Translations under genes and position numbers: made by a program | In this document: positions 16,233 to 24,652 of the stretch, piece by piece | Layout: each line of letters starts with the position of its first letter | Numbering within the stretch: the first letter of the stretch is position 1 | Notes under the pieces: generated by a model | The model's input: the letters and a program-made list of their open reading frames with translations, nothing else | Told to the model about the DNA's origin: nothing | Databases searched by the model: none | Origin: Candidatus Laterigemmans baculatus | GTDB taxonomy: Bacteria; Planctomycetota; Planctomycetia; Pirellulales; Pirellulaceae | Assembly: GCF_010367455.1 (NCBI RefSeq) | Contig: NZ_WRPR01000013.1 | Span: 61,886 to 125,885 of the forward strand | Direction of reading: 5' to 3' | Length of the DNA stretch: 64,000 nucleotides

Positions 16233-18956
16233 ATGACACCTGCTCCGGCTTGGTTCCTCGCATCGGTTCGTCTCACCCCGGCGCTTCGCCCGTCGCTGCT
16301 GCTGATCGCAGCGGTGTTGTCGGCAGCCGGAACGCTCCCGATTGGGGCGGGCCTGGCCGGGGCGGGGCGGGGCGAAGCATCGGCCGCGGAACCCGACTCC
16401 GCGAAAACTCCCGCCGCCACGAGTCCCGAAGGGGTCGAGTTTTTTGAGAAGAAGATTCGGCCGCTGCTAGCGACCCACTGTTACGACTGCCACAGCGAGT
16501 CGGCCCAGGAGGGAGATCTCCGGGTCGATACCTGGGAGGGGATGGCTGTTGGCGGCGGATCGGGACCTTCGATCCAACCGGGAAAAGCGAACAGCAGTTT
16601 GTTGTTGGTGGCCGTGCGGTACCAAGATCCGTCGCTGCAGATGCCTCCCGATGGGAAGCTGAGCGATGCGGAGATCGCCGACTTGGAGAAGTGGTTGGCG
16701 ATCGGAGCCCCGCATCCCGACGCTGACGGGGCGGTGCCACTCCCGGTGGCCGCGTCGAAGGCGGAGGATCTATGGTCGCTCAAGCCGATCGCGCGGCCGA
16801 CGCCTCCGCAAGTGGAGAACCCGCAGTGGGTGGCGAACCCGATCGACGCGTTCATTCTCACCCGGCTCGAGGCAGCCGGCGTGGCTCCCAATGAGCCGGC
16901 CGACCGACGGACGCTGATCCGCCGCGTGACGTTCGACCTCACGGGGCTTCCTCCGACGCCTGAGGAGGTCGAGCGGTTTATGGCCGACGAGGATCCGCGT
17001 GCGTACGAGAACCTGGTCGACCGCTTGCTCGCCTCGCCGGCTTACGGGGAGCGGTGGGGACGGCACTGGTTGGACGTCGCCCGCTACGCCGACTCCAACG
17101 GACTCGACGAGAACATCGCCCACGGCAACGCCTGGCGGTATCGCGACTGGGTCGTCGGTGCGTGGAACGAGGACTTGCCGTACGACCAGTTCGTTCACCA
17201 GCAACTCGCAGGCGATCTGCTGCCGAGCGACGATCGCGAGACTCGCTACGACCATCTAACCGCGACCGGTTACCTTTCGCTCGGACCGAAAGTGTTGGCC
17301 GAGGCCGACAAGATGAAGATGGAGATGGACATCATCGACGAGCAGCTCGACACGCTCGGCCGCTCGTTTCTCGGGCTGACGTTCGGCTGCGCCCGCTGCC
17401 ACGACCACAAATTCGATCCGATCCTCACCAAGGACTACTATGCGCTGGCCGGGGTCTTCAAAAGCACCCACACGATGGACAGCTTCAAGACGATCGCCCG
17501 CTGGCACGAACACGAAACGGCCACGCCCGAGCAGTTGGTTGCGCAGAAGCAGCACACCGAGCAGGTCGCCGAGAAGAAACAAGCCGTCGAGCAGTTGATC
17601 GCCCAGGCGAACGACCAGCTCCGCAATCAGCTCGGGCAAGCCGCGGCGTTCCCCGATAAGCCCGAGGAGCATTATCCGGAGGAGACCAAGAAAGAGCTCG
17701 AGGCCCTACGGAAAACGGTTGCCGATCTCGAAAAAACTCCCCCCGCCGTCGATTCGGTGATGGGCGTTTCCGAAGGGGAAGTGACCGATCTCGCGGTCCA
17801 TATTCGGGGCAGCCACTTGTCGCTCGGCGAGGTCGCTCCGCGGCAGTTCCCCGAATGGTTGCCGACGGCCCAAGAGTTCGAAATTCCCGACGACCAGAGC
17901 GGACGGCTGCAGGTCGCCCAGTGGATCACCGACCCCGAGAACCCGCTCTCCTGGCGAGTGATCGTCAACCGCGTGTGGCGGTGGCATTTTGGTCGCGGCT
18001 TGGTCGCTTCGGTCGATAACTTCGGCAACCTCGGCGACCAGCCGACCCATCCCGAGTTGCTCGACTGGCTCGCCCGCGATTTTGCCGAGGGAGGCGCATC
18101 GATCAAACGCCTGCACCGCTTGATCCTGCTCTCGAGCACCTACCGGTTGAGCGCTGCGGCGAACGAGGCTGGCCAGCGCGTCGATCCGGCCAACGAGCTG
18201 TTGTGGCGATCACCGCTACGGCGACTCGAGGCCGAGGCGATTCGGGATAGTCTGTTGGCGGTCGGCGGGATGCTCGATCGTCGCATGGGCGGATCGCGGT
18301 TGCACGTCGACAACCGCGCGTTCCTGTTCGATCACACCTCCAAAGACCTCACCAGCTACGACTTCCAGATCCGCTCGCTCTACCTGCCGGTGATCCGCAA
18401 TAACCTCTACGACGGCTTCGAGTTGTTCGACTATGGCGACGGGGCGGTGATCAACGGCGACCGCTCGACGACGACCGTGCCGACGCAAGCGTTGTTCGTC
18501 ATGAACAGCCCGCTGATGAAGGACGCTTCGGAGGGACTCGCTCGCCGAATTTTGGCCGAGAGCGAAGTGGCAAGCCACAGCGAAGCGGGACCCCGCAGCG
18601 CATCAGGGCTGGCGGGCGATCCGGTCGCGGCGATGTACCGCTTGGCGGTGGGCCGCGAGCCGAGTGAGGCCGAACGCGAGCAGGTGTGGCGCGCGCACGC
18701 CCAGCTCGAAACCTTGTTCGCGACGACCCCGCCCCCAGAGCCCCCGGTGACGGCCGCGGTCGACGCAGCGGCCGCCGAAGAGAAGCCCGCGGAAGAAAAA
18801 ACCGCCGAAGAGAAGTCGGCCGCAGAAAAGCCCGCGGCCGAGTCGGCTGCGAGTGCTGCGGCCGAGCCCGAGCCGCCGGTGAGCGCCGAGTTTCGCGCTT
18901 GGGCTGCGATCTGCCACGCGCTGCTCGCCTCCAATGAATTTATCTACCTTCAGTAG
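16233..18956 (+). CDS. PSCyt1 / DUF1549 / DUF1553 domain protein
   Basis: The 907-residue exported protein belongs to the planctomycete PSCyt1-PSCyt2-PSD1 family. ATG 16233 gives a signal peptide (LLLIAAVLSAAGTLPIGAG). The PSCyt1 haem-binding site is ATHCYDCHSES (about residues 85-95). DUF1549 follows (VTFDLTGLPPTPEEVERFMA; GERWGRHWLDVARYADSNGL; FGCARCHDHKFDPI, a second CxxCH). A central coiled-coil-like region and DUF1553 (WRVIVNRVWRWHFGRGLV; RRLEAEAIRDSLLAVGG) complete it. Residues about 845-885 are an EKPAEEK-type low-complexity insert before the conserved end. It is followed after 24 bp by the DUF1501 gene, the usual partner. The function is unproven; surface redox or glycan degradation have been proposed for the family. 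Confidence 0.92.
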   Translation: MTPAPAWFLASVRLTPALRPSLLLIAAVLSAAGTLPIGAGLAGAGRGEASAAEPDSAKTPAATSPEGVEFFEKKIRPLLATHCYDCHSESAQEGDLRVDTWEGMAVGGGSGPSIQPGKANSSLLLVAVRYQDPSLQMPPDGKLSDAEIADLEKWLAIGAPHPDADGAVPLPVAASKAEDLWSLKPIARPTPPQVENPQWVANPIDAFILTRLEAAGVAPNEPADRRTLIRRVTFDLTGLPPTPEEVERFMADEDPRAYENLVDRLLASPAYGERWGRHWLDVARYADSNGLDENIAHGNAWRYRDWVVGAWNEDLPYDQFVHQQLAGDLLPSDDRETRYDHLTATGYLSLGPKVLAEADKMKMEMDIIDEQLDTLGRSFLGLTFGCARCHDHKFDPILTKDYYALAGVFKSTHTMDSFKTIARWHEHETATPEQLVAQKQHTEQVAEKKQAVEQLIAQANDQLRNQLGQAAAFPDKPEEHYPEETKKELEALRKTVADLEKTPPAVDSVMGVSEGEVTDLAVHIRGSHLSLGEVAPRQFPEWLPTAQEFEIPDDQSGRLQVAQWITDPENPLSWRVIVNRVWRWHFGRGLVASVDNFGNLGDQPTHPELLDWLARDFAEGGASIKRLHRLILLSSTYRLSAAANEAGQRVDPANELLWRSPLRRLEAEAIRDSLLAVGGMLDRRMGGSRLHVDNRAFLFDHTSKDLTSYDFQIRSLYLPVIRNNLYDGFELFDYGDGAVINGDRSTTTVPTQALFVMNSPLMKDASEGLARRILAESEVASHSEAGPRSASGLAGDPVAAMYRLAVGREPSEAEREQVWRAHAQLETLFATTPPPEPPVTAAVDAAAAEEKPAEEKTAEEKSAAEKPAAESAASAAAEPEPPVSAEFRAWAAICHALLASNEFIYLQ

Positions 18957-18980
18957 ACTGCAACGGAGCCAAGTCCGATC

Positions 18981-20408
18981 ATGACTGCATCCTCTTTGCT
19001 CGCCGGACGTCGCCAGTTGCTCAAACGCAGCGCGGTGGGGTTTGGCTATCTGGCGCTCGCGTCTCTCTTGGCCGACGAGCGTGCCCGCTCGGCGTCGGCG
19101 ATGACCACGACCGATGCTCCTCGGCTTCCGCAGCCCCATTTTCCAGCTCGTGCGAAACGCGTCATCTTTCTGTTTATGAAAGGGGGGCCGTCGCACATGG
19201 ACACGTTCGACTACAAACCCCAGCTGCAGAAGGACGATGGCAAACCGCTCCCGTTCGAAAAACCGCGGGTCCAGTTCGCTCCGACGCAAAACCTGTTCGC
19301 TTCACCCTGGAAGTTCGCCCAGTACGGGGAGAGCGGATCGTGGGTCAGCGAGCTGTTTCCGCATGTCGCTGGCTGCGTCGATGATCTGTGCATGCTGCAT
19401 TCGCTGCACGGAACCAATGCGGCCCATGGCGGGGCGCTGCTCAAGCTGCACACCGGCAGCGACAATTTCGTCCGCCCCAGCATGGGGGCCTGGGTCAACT
19501 ACGGGCTCGGCAGCGAGAACAGCGACTTGCCGGGGTTCGTGACGATCTGTCCGACGCTGGCCCACGGAGGCGTCCGCAACTGGGGAGCCGCCTTCTTGCC
19601 GGCGCACGTCCAGGGAACGCCGCTCGGGGTCGCCAGTGCGCCATCGTCGCAGGCGACGATCAAGCACGCCAGAAATACCTGGATGAACTCGGCCATCCAG
19701 CAAGAGCAGCTCGCGCTGCTCGATCAGATGAACCGCCGCCATCGCGAGCAGGCGGCCGACGACGATGCGCTCGAATCTCGGATCGCTTCCTTCGAACTCG
19801 CTTTCCGGATGCAGCAAGCGACTCCCGACGTGATGGATCTTTCGGACGAGACCGAGAGCACCCACCGGATGTACGGTTTGGATGACCCGATCACCGAAGA
19901 CTTCGGCCGCCAGTGCCTGATGGCCCGCCGGTTCAGCGAGCGGGGAGTTCGCTTCGTGCAGGTGACCCACAGCGACACCGCGGTCCAGTGGGATCAACAC
20001 AGCAAGCTCAAGGAAGGGCACGAAAAGAACGCCCGCGAGGTCGACAAGCCGATCGCCGGCTTGCTGCGGGACCTCAAGCAGCGTGGCTTGCTCCGCGACA
20101 CGCTGGTCCTATGGGGGGGCGAATTCGGCCGAACCCCCACGGCCCAGGGCAAAGACGGCCGCGACCATAACCCGGAAGGGTTCACCATGTGGATGGCCGG
20201 CGGGGGCGTCAAAGGGGGCTTCCACTACGGAGCGACCGACGAGTACGGTTACTACGCAGTCGAAGACAAAATGCATATCCACGACATGCACGCGACGCTC
20301 CTGCACCTGCTGGGACTCGACCACACGCAGTTGACCTATCGCTACGCCGGCCGTGATTTCCGGCTGACCGACGTCGCCGGGAAAGTCGCGGACAAGATTT
20401 TCGCCTAA
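18981..20408 (+). CDS. DUF1501 domain protein with Tat-type signal
   Basis: The 475-residue protein is related to the alkaline phosphatase/sulfatase superfamily (DUF1501). The N-terminus GRRQLLKRSAVGFGYLALAS looks like a twin-arginine export signal. Family motifs seen are FLFMKGGPSHMDTFDYKP, SELFPHVAGCVDDLCMLHSL, MNSAIQQEQLALLDQMNRR, LWGGEFGRTPTAQGKDGRDH and HDMHATLLHLLGLDH. DUF1501 genes are nearly always paired with PSCyt1/DUF1549/DUF1553 genes in planctomycetes, as here, and the pair probably acts together outside the cytoplasm. The substrate is not known. Confidence 0.93.
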   Translation: MTASSLLAGRRQLLKRSAVGFGYLALASLLADERARSASAMTTTDAPRLPQPHFPARAKRVIFLFMKGGPSHMDTFDYKPQLQKDDGKPLPFEKPRVQFAPTQNLFASPWKFAQYGESGSWVSELFPHVAGCVDDLCMLHSLHGTNAAHGGALLKLHTGSDNFVRPSMGAWVNYGLGSENSDLPGFVTICPTLAHGGVRNWGAAFLPAHVQGTPLGVASAPSSQATIKHARNTWMNSAIQQEQLALLDQMNRRHREQAADDDALESRIASFELAFRMQQATPDVMDLSDETESTHRMYGLDDPITEDFGRQCLMARRFSERGVRFVQVTHSDTAVQWDQHSKLKEGHEKNAREVDKPIAGLLRDLKQRGLLRDTLVLWGGEFGRTPTAQGKDGRDHNPEGFTMWMAGGGVKGGFHYGATDEYGYYAVEDKMHIHDMHATLLHLLGLDHTQLTYRYAGRDFRLTDVAGKVADKIFA

Positions 20409-20431
20409 GCGTTAGGACGCCTGCTTCGCTC

Positions 20432-21073
20432 ATGCCACCGCTCCCCTTCGGCTTTTTTCTCTTGCTCACGGCGAGCGAGTGGTGGCTTTGGCTCCGCGAT
20501 TCGATTCCCGAGGACCAGGCCTGGATGGTGCTGCGGATTGTGGTCGCGGGGCTGCTCGGCGGCGTGGTCGGCTGGGAGCGCGAGCTGCAGAAAAAGTCGG
20601 CGGGGATTCGCACCCACATCCTGGTCGCCGTCGCCGCTGGCTTGTTCGCCTCGGTCACGATGCTGATGGCGGAGGCCTCGGGCGATGGCACCGATGCATT
20701 GCGGACCGTCAACGCGGTGGCCACTGGGATCGGCTTTCTCGGTGCCGGGCTGATCTTTGTCGATCGTTCCCACAACCATGTGTTCGGGCTGACCACGGCC
20801 GCCAGCGTCTGGGCGACCTCGGCGATCGGTCTGACCGCCGGCTTCGGCTATTTCTTTCTCGCGAGCTCGGCGACGATCATCGTCTGGAGCGTCTTGAAGT
20901 TCCTCAATTGGATCACGCCCGAGGCCGCGCTGACCCAATCGCATGCCGCCGAGGATCAGACCGCCGAGAGCCAGACCACCGAGAATCAGACCACCGAGAA
21001 TCACTCCCCCGAAAAACCTGCGGCTGCGGGAGAGAGCCGCGAGGATCGGACTTCGGGCGAGGCGGACATCTGA
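20432..21073 (+). CDS. MgtC/SapB family membrane protein
   Basis: The product has 213 residues. The conserved MgtC core is clear: VVAGLLGGVVGWERELQKKS, AGIRTHILVAVAAGLFASV, ATGIGFLGAGLIF, GLTTAASVWATSAIGLTAGF. Four to five membrane helices are expected. The hydrophilic C-terminal tail contains a 15-bp tandem repeat (QTAES-QTTEN-QTTEN, 20957-21001). MgtC-like proteins modulate F1Fo-ATPase or magnesium homeostasis in pathogens; the role here is unknown. An ATG 23 bp after the DUF1501 gene suggests possible cotranscription. Confidence 0.85.
   Translation: MPPLPFGFFLLLTASEWWLWLRDSIPEDQAWMVLRIVVAGLLGGVVGWERELQKKSAGIRTHILVAVAAGLFASVTMLMAEASGDGTDALRTVNAVATGIGFLGAGLIFVDRSHNHVFGLTTAASVWATSAIGLTAGFGYFFLASSATIIVWSVLKFLNWITPEAALTQSHAAEDQTAESQTTENQTTENHSPEKPAAAGESREDRTSGEADI
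20957..21001 (+). repeat. 15-bp tandem repeat in the MgtC-like tail
   Basis: Three units of CAGACCACCGAGAAT (the first is CAGACCGCCGAGAGC) encode QT(A/T)E(S/N) in the hydrophilic C-terminal tail. Confidence 0.85.
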
Positions 21074-21100
21074 GTCGTATGCGATAGCCTTGGATTATTC

Positions 21101-21173
21101 ATCAGCTGCCACGCGCTAGCGTCCGGTTCTCGCAAATTCCGCGGAAACCGGACGCTAGCGCGTGGCGGCTGAT
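21101..21173. repeat. Palindromic repeat, TAGCGTCCGG family, copy 2
   Basis: Perfect 21-bp arms (21108-21128, GCCACGCGCTAGCGTCCGGT and one more T; and 21146-21166) flank a 17-nt spacer, with TCAG/CTGA extensions outside. It lies between the ends of the convergent MgtC-like gene and serS, a position suited to a bidirectional terminator. A related direct motif GAACCCGCGGCTAGCGCC follows at 21204. Confidence 0.88.
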
Positions 21174-21247
21174 TTGACACACGACTTGTCGGTTTCCGCT
21201 GCAGAACCCGCGGCTAGCGCCGTCGGCTCTGGGTTTTCGGCCGACGT

Positions 21248-22525
21248 TTACCCGCCGATCACGTCTTTACCCATCCAGGGGCGGAGCACTGGGGGGACGC
21301 GGACGGTGCCGTCGGCTTGCTGGTTGTTTTCCAGCACCGCGATAATCGCCCGGCTGGTCGCGATCGCGGTGCCGTTGAGCGTATGGACCAGTTCAGTTCC
21401 CTTTTGTCCGGCCGTCTTGAAGCGAATGTTCAGCCGTCGCGCTTGATAGTCGGTGCAATTGCTGGTGCTGGTCACTTCACCCCACTCGCCCGCCTCGCCG
21501 CGCCCCGGCATCCACGCTTCGAGGTCGTATTTGCGATACGCGGGCCCGCCGAGGTCTCCGGTCGCGGTATCGATCACGCGGTAGGGGATCTCCAAAGCGT
21601 CGAACAACTCGCTCTCGAGCGTCCGCATTTCCTCGTGGGCCGCCGCGCTCTGGTCGGGATGGGTGAAGGCGAACATCTCGACTTTGCTGAACTGGTGAAC
21701 GCGATAGAGTCCTCGGGAGGCTCGGCCGGCGGCCCCCGCTTCGGTGCGGAAGCAGTGGCTCAATCCACACAAGCGGAGCGGCAGCTGGTCGGCTTCGAGG
21801 GTTTGGCCGGCGAGCATCCCGCCGAGCGTGATTTCGGCGGTGGCGATCAGGTTCAGGTCGGTGTTCTCGATGCTGTAGATTTGCGTCTCTGGACCGCGGG
21901 GCATGAATCCGGTGCCATGCAGGACGCTGGTCAGAGCCAGATCGGGCGTGCTGACTGGCGTGAAACCGCGTTCGGCGAGGAAGGCGACGGCGAACTGCTG
22001 CAGCGCCATATCGAGCCGCACCGCGTCGTTTTTGAGAAAGTAGAAGCCGGCTCCGGCGACGCGGGCACCGGCTTCGAAATCGATCATGTCCCAATGGCTG
22101 CCGATTTCCAGGTGGTCTTTGGGCTGGAAGTCGAACTGGGGGATCGGCGTCTTGCCGCGACCGAGCTCGACGGCGTCCTCTTCTCCGCCGAGCGGTGCGT
22201 CGGGGTGCGTCAGGTTCGGGATCGCCCGCTGGATCGCGTCGATTTCGGCATCGAGCTGGTCGTGTTCGCGCTGCGCGGTTTCTTTTTGCTCCCGCAGTTG
22301 GCGACCGCGGGCGATCATCTCCTGCCGCTCTTCAGGGCTGGCCGCTTTGCCGATTCCCTTGCTCGTCTCGTTCGCCTGCCGATTCAACTCCTGAGCCTCG
22401 CGGAGCTTTTCGAGCCGCTGCGATTCCAGGGTCACCATCCGCAGGACGTCGACGTCGACGCCTCGCAAGCGGCAATTTTCTTGGACTCGTTCAGCGTTGT
22501 CCGTGATATAGCGTCGGTCGAGCAT
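21248..22525 (-). CDS. serS: Seryl-tRNA synthetase
   Basis: The 425-residue class II aminoacyl-tRNA synthetase charges tRNA(Ser) and also tRNA(Sec), the substrate of SelA. The N-terminal coiled-coil arm (residues about 30-105, from LEKLREAQELNRQANE to EHDQLDAEIDAIQRAIPNLT) binds the long variable arm. The catalytic domain shows TAEITLGGML, motif 2 (CFRTEAGAAGRASRGLYRVH followed by QFSKVEMF), and motif 3 (NGTAIATSRAIIAVLENNQQ). The ATG start at 22525 gives MLDRRYITDN, the normal N-terminus. It is downstream of an M20 peptidase gene on the same strand with a 155-bp gap. Confidence 0.97.
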   Translation of the reverse strand: MLDRRYITDNAERVQENCRLRGVDVDVLRMVTLESQRLEKLREAQELNRQANETSKGIGKAASPEERQEMIARGRQLREQKETAQREHDQLDAEIDAIQRAIPNLTHPDAPLGGEEDAVELGRGKTPIPQFDFQPKDHLEIGSHWDMIDFEAGARVAGAGFYFLKNDAVRLDMALQQFAVAFLAERGFTPVSTPDLALTSVLHGTGFMPRGPETQIYSIENTDLNLIATAEITLGGMLAGQTLEADQLPLRLCGLSHCFRTEAGAAGRASRGLYRVHQFSKVEMFAFTHPDQSAAAHEEMRTLESELFDALEIPYRVIDTATGDLGGPAYRKYDLEAWMPGRGEAGEWGEVTSTSNCTDYQARRLNIRFKTAGQKGTELVHTLNGTAIATSRAIIAVLENNQQADGTVRVPPVLRPWMGKDVIGG

Positions 22526-22680
22526 CGCGGGGCGAGACGGGGGTGCGAGGAACAGGAAGCATCGATCGCCGGCGGCGTGGCTCGCCAGCGGAGTCGATCG
22601 CCGGCGGCGACAGGGCGACAGAATATCGCACTCCCGCCCGATTCGCGACTCCCGCCCTCAAGCGACCTCTTGGGAATGGG

Positions 22681-24144
22681 CTATTTGGGAATCTTGCCCA
22701 GCTCGCACCACAGGCACGCGCTGGCGGCGATGCCGCGGTGGAAATCCTCGCGGCGGAACTTCTCGTTGGGGCTGTGAGCGTTGTCGTCGTTCAGTCCCCA
22801 GCCGAGCAGCAGGCAGTCCGCCTTCAGCACTTCCTGGAACCGCGTGACGATCGGGATCGAGCCCCCTTCGCGGATCATCACCGGGGCGGTCCCAAACGCG
22901 TGCTCGATCGCTTGCTGGGCGGCCGTGATGTAGGGGCTGTCGAGCCGCGAGAGCATTCCGGGGGCGCCGTGGTCGCTGGTCAGCTTCATGTGCACGCTCG
23001 GCGGGAGCTTGCTCTTGAGGAACGCTTCGAAAGCGGCGGCGATTTTCTTGGGGTCCTGGTCGGGCACCAAGCGGAAGGAGATTTTCGCCGAGGCCTGGGC
23101 CGGGATGATCGTCTTGGAGCCCTCACCCTGGTGGCCGCTGGTCAAACCGTTGACGTCGTAAGTGGGCCGGGCCCAACGGCGCTCGAGCGCCGTGTAGTGG
23201 GCTTCGCCGCCGAGTGCCGGCACGCCGATCTGCTCGGCGAACAGTTCATCGCTTTGCGGCAGTTCGGCCAGCTGCTCCCGCTCGCACTCCGACAGCGGCT
23301 GGCAGTCGTCATAGAAGCCGGGGATTTGGATCACCCCATGGTCGTCGACGACCGAAGCGAGCAGTCGGCTGAGCGCGATCGCCGGATTGGTCACCGCGCC
23401 GCCGAACGAGCCGCTGTGCAAATCCTGCCGCGGCCCGTCGATCCGCAGCTCGAAGGTGACGATCCCGCGGAGCCCGTAGGTGATCGCCGGTTGCCCCTCG
23501 GCGTACTGGCTGCTGTCGCTGATCACGATCACGTCGGCGGCGAATTGCTCGGCCCGTTCGGGGAGCAGCCGTTCAAGGTTCGCGCTGCCGACTTCCTCTT
23601 CCCCTTCGATCAAAAATTTCACCTGCAGCGGCAACGGTTCGCCGCTGGCGAGCCAGGTGAGAACGCTTTCCACGTGCGTCAACAGCTGGCCTTTATCGTC
23701 GGTCGCGCCGCGGGCATAAATATTGCCGTCGCGGATCTCCGGAGCGAACGGGCCCGACTTCCACTGGTCCAGCGGCTCGACCGGCTGAACGTCGTAGTGG
23801 CCGTAGACCAGGGCGACCGGGGCGCCGGGAATTGCCGGGGTCTGGGCGAAGATGATCGGATGGCCGTCGGTTTCGATCGTCTCGACTTCCAAGCCACCGG
23901 CGGAGAGCTTTTGGGCGATCCAGTTGCCCGCGGCACGAACATCCTCGCGATGGACCGGATCGGAACTGATGCTGGGAATCCGCAGCCACTCGAACAGGTC
24001 GGCTTCGAACTGCTCGGAAGAATCGCGGAGACGCTGGTCGAGAGGATTCGCTGCCACGAGAGTTTGCCGGTTGGAGAAACGATCGGGAAAGATTCGAATA
24101 CGCCGTGCGGCGCCCGCAGAATGAGCCGCAAAATAGGTCGTCAT
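22681..24144 (-). CDS. M20 family dipeptidase
   Basis: The zinc peptidase (487 residues from ATG 24144) is of the CNDP/ArgE-DapE group. Metal-binding and catalytic motifs are VYGHYDVQPVEP (His, Asp), GATDDKGQ (Asp), EGEEEVGS (Glu pair), SDSSQYAEGQPA and REGGSIPIV. A dimerisation domain lies between (about residues 200-390). An in-frame start at 24231 would add 29 residues that look non-coding; ATG 24144 (MTTYFAAHS) or a later one is preferred. It diverges from clpS across a 148-bp gap. It is full-length, unlike the M20 relic at 8.3 kb, and belongs to a different M20 subgroup. Confidence 0.92.
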   Translation of the reverse strand: MTTYFAAHSAGAARRIRIFPDRFSNRQTLVAANPLDQRLRDSSEQFEADLFEWLRIPSISSDPVHREDVRAAGNWIAQKLSAGGLEVETIETDGHPIIFAQTPAIPGAPVALVYGHYDVQPVEPLDQWKSGPFAPEIRDGNIYARGATDDKGQLLTHVESVLTWLASGEPLPLQVKFLIEGEEEVGSANLERLLPERAEQFAADVIVISDSSQYAEGQPAITYGLRGIVTFELRIDGPRQDLHSGSFGGAVTNPAIALSRLLASVVDDHGVIQIPGFYDDCQPLSECEREQLAELPQSDELFAEQIGVPALGGEAHYTALERRWARPTYDVNGLTSGHQGEGSKTIIPAQASAKISFRLVPDQDPKKIAAAFEAFLKSKLPPSVHMKLTSDHGAPGMLSRLDSPYITAAQQAIEHAFGTAPVMIREGGSIPIVTRFQEVLKADCLLLGWGLNDDNAHSPNEKFRREDFHRGIAASACLWCELGKIPK

Positions 24145-24292
24145 CGCTGGTTTAATCGCTGCCGACGGCGCTACAATATATCCCGTCACGACCCGATGCG
24201 GGGCCGGCAATTCCGAGGGCTCGGTCGGCAACGGTTGCGACGCTGGAGAGGACTGATACGGTCGACAGTCACAGGATGCGAGAGTCAGTACG

Positions 24293-24652
24293 ATGAGCGA
24301 AGAATCGACAATGGTGGCCGAGCCGATTGCTCGCCCGGCGAAAAAAGCTGCCGAAAAAACGAACCAGAAACCGAAGCGCCAGCCGCGCTACAACGTCATC
24401 CTCTGGGACGATGCGGACCACACCTACGAGTACGTCCAGACGATGATGAAAGAGCTCTTTCGGATGCCGATCGAGCAAGCCTATCAGATCGCTAAACAGG
24501 TCGATCTCTCGGGCCGGGCGATCTGCATGACCACGACGCTCGAACACGCGGAACTCAAACGCGATCAGATCCACGCCTACGGGAGCGACGCGCGCATCCC
24601 GCGCTGCAAGGGAAGCATGTCGGCCTCGATCGAACCGATTGGCGAGGGTTGA
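24293..24652 (+). CDS. clpS: ClpS-like adaptor protein, variant
   Basis: The 119-residue protein has a Lys-rich N-terminal extension (~30 residues) and a ClpS core starting RYNVILWDDADHTYEYVQTM. ClpS delivers N-end-rule substrates to ClpAP. The family Asp pair is kept (WDDADH), but the histidine that contacts the substrate amino group in E. coli (AVHYQGKAIC) aligns with Asp here (QVDLSGRAIC). The C-terminal AELKRDQIHAYG extends beyond canonical ClpS. Whether it binds N-degrons is open. The stop TGA overlaps the mtaB ATG by one base (24652). Confidence 0.85.
   Translation: MSEESTMVAEPIARPAKKAAEKTNQKPKRQPRYNVILWDDADHTYEYVQTMMKELFRMPIEQAYQIAKQVDLSGRAICMTTTLEHAELKRDQIHAYGSDARIPRCKGSMSASIEPIGEG

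Noticed and set aside
22543..24495. Plus-strand open frame of ~650 codons opposite the M20 dipeptidase
   Set aside because: Antisense shadow; the M20 metal-binding motifs on the minus strand are unambiguous.
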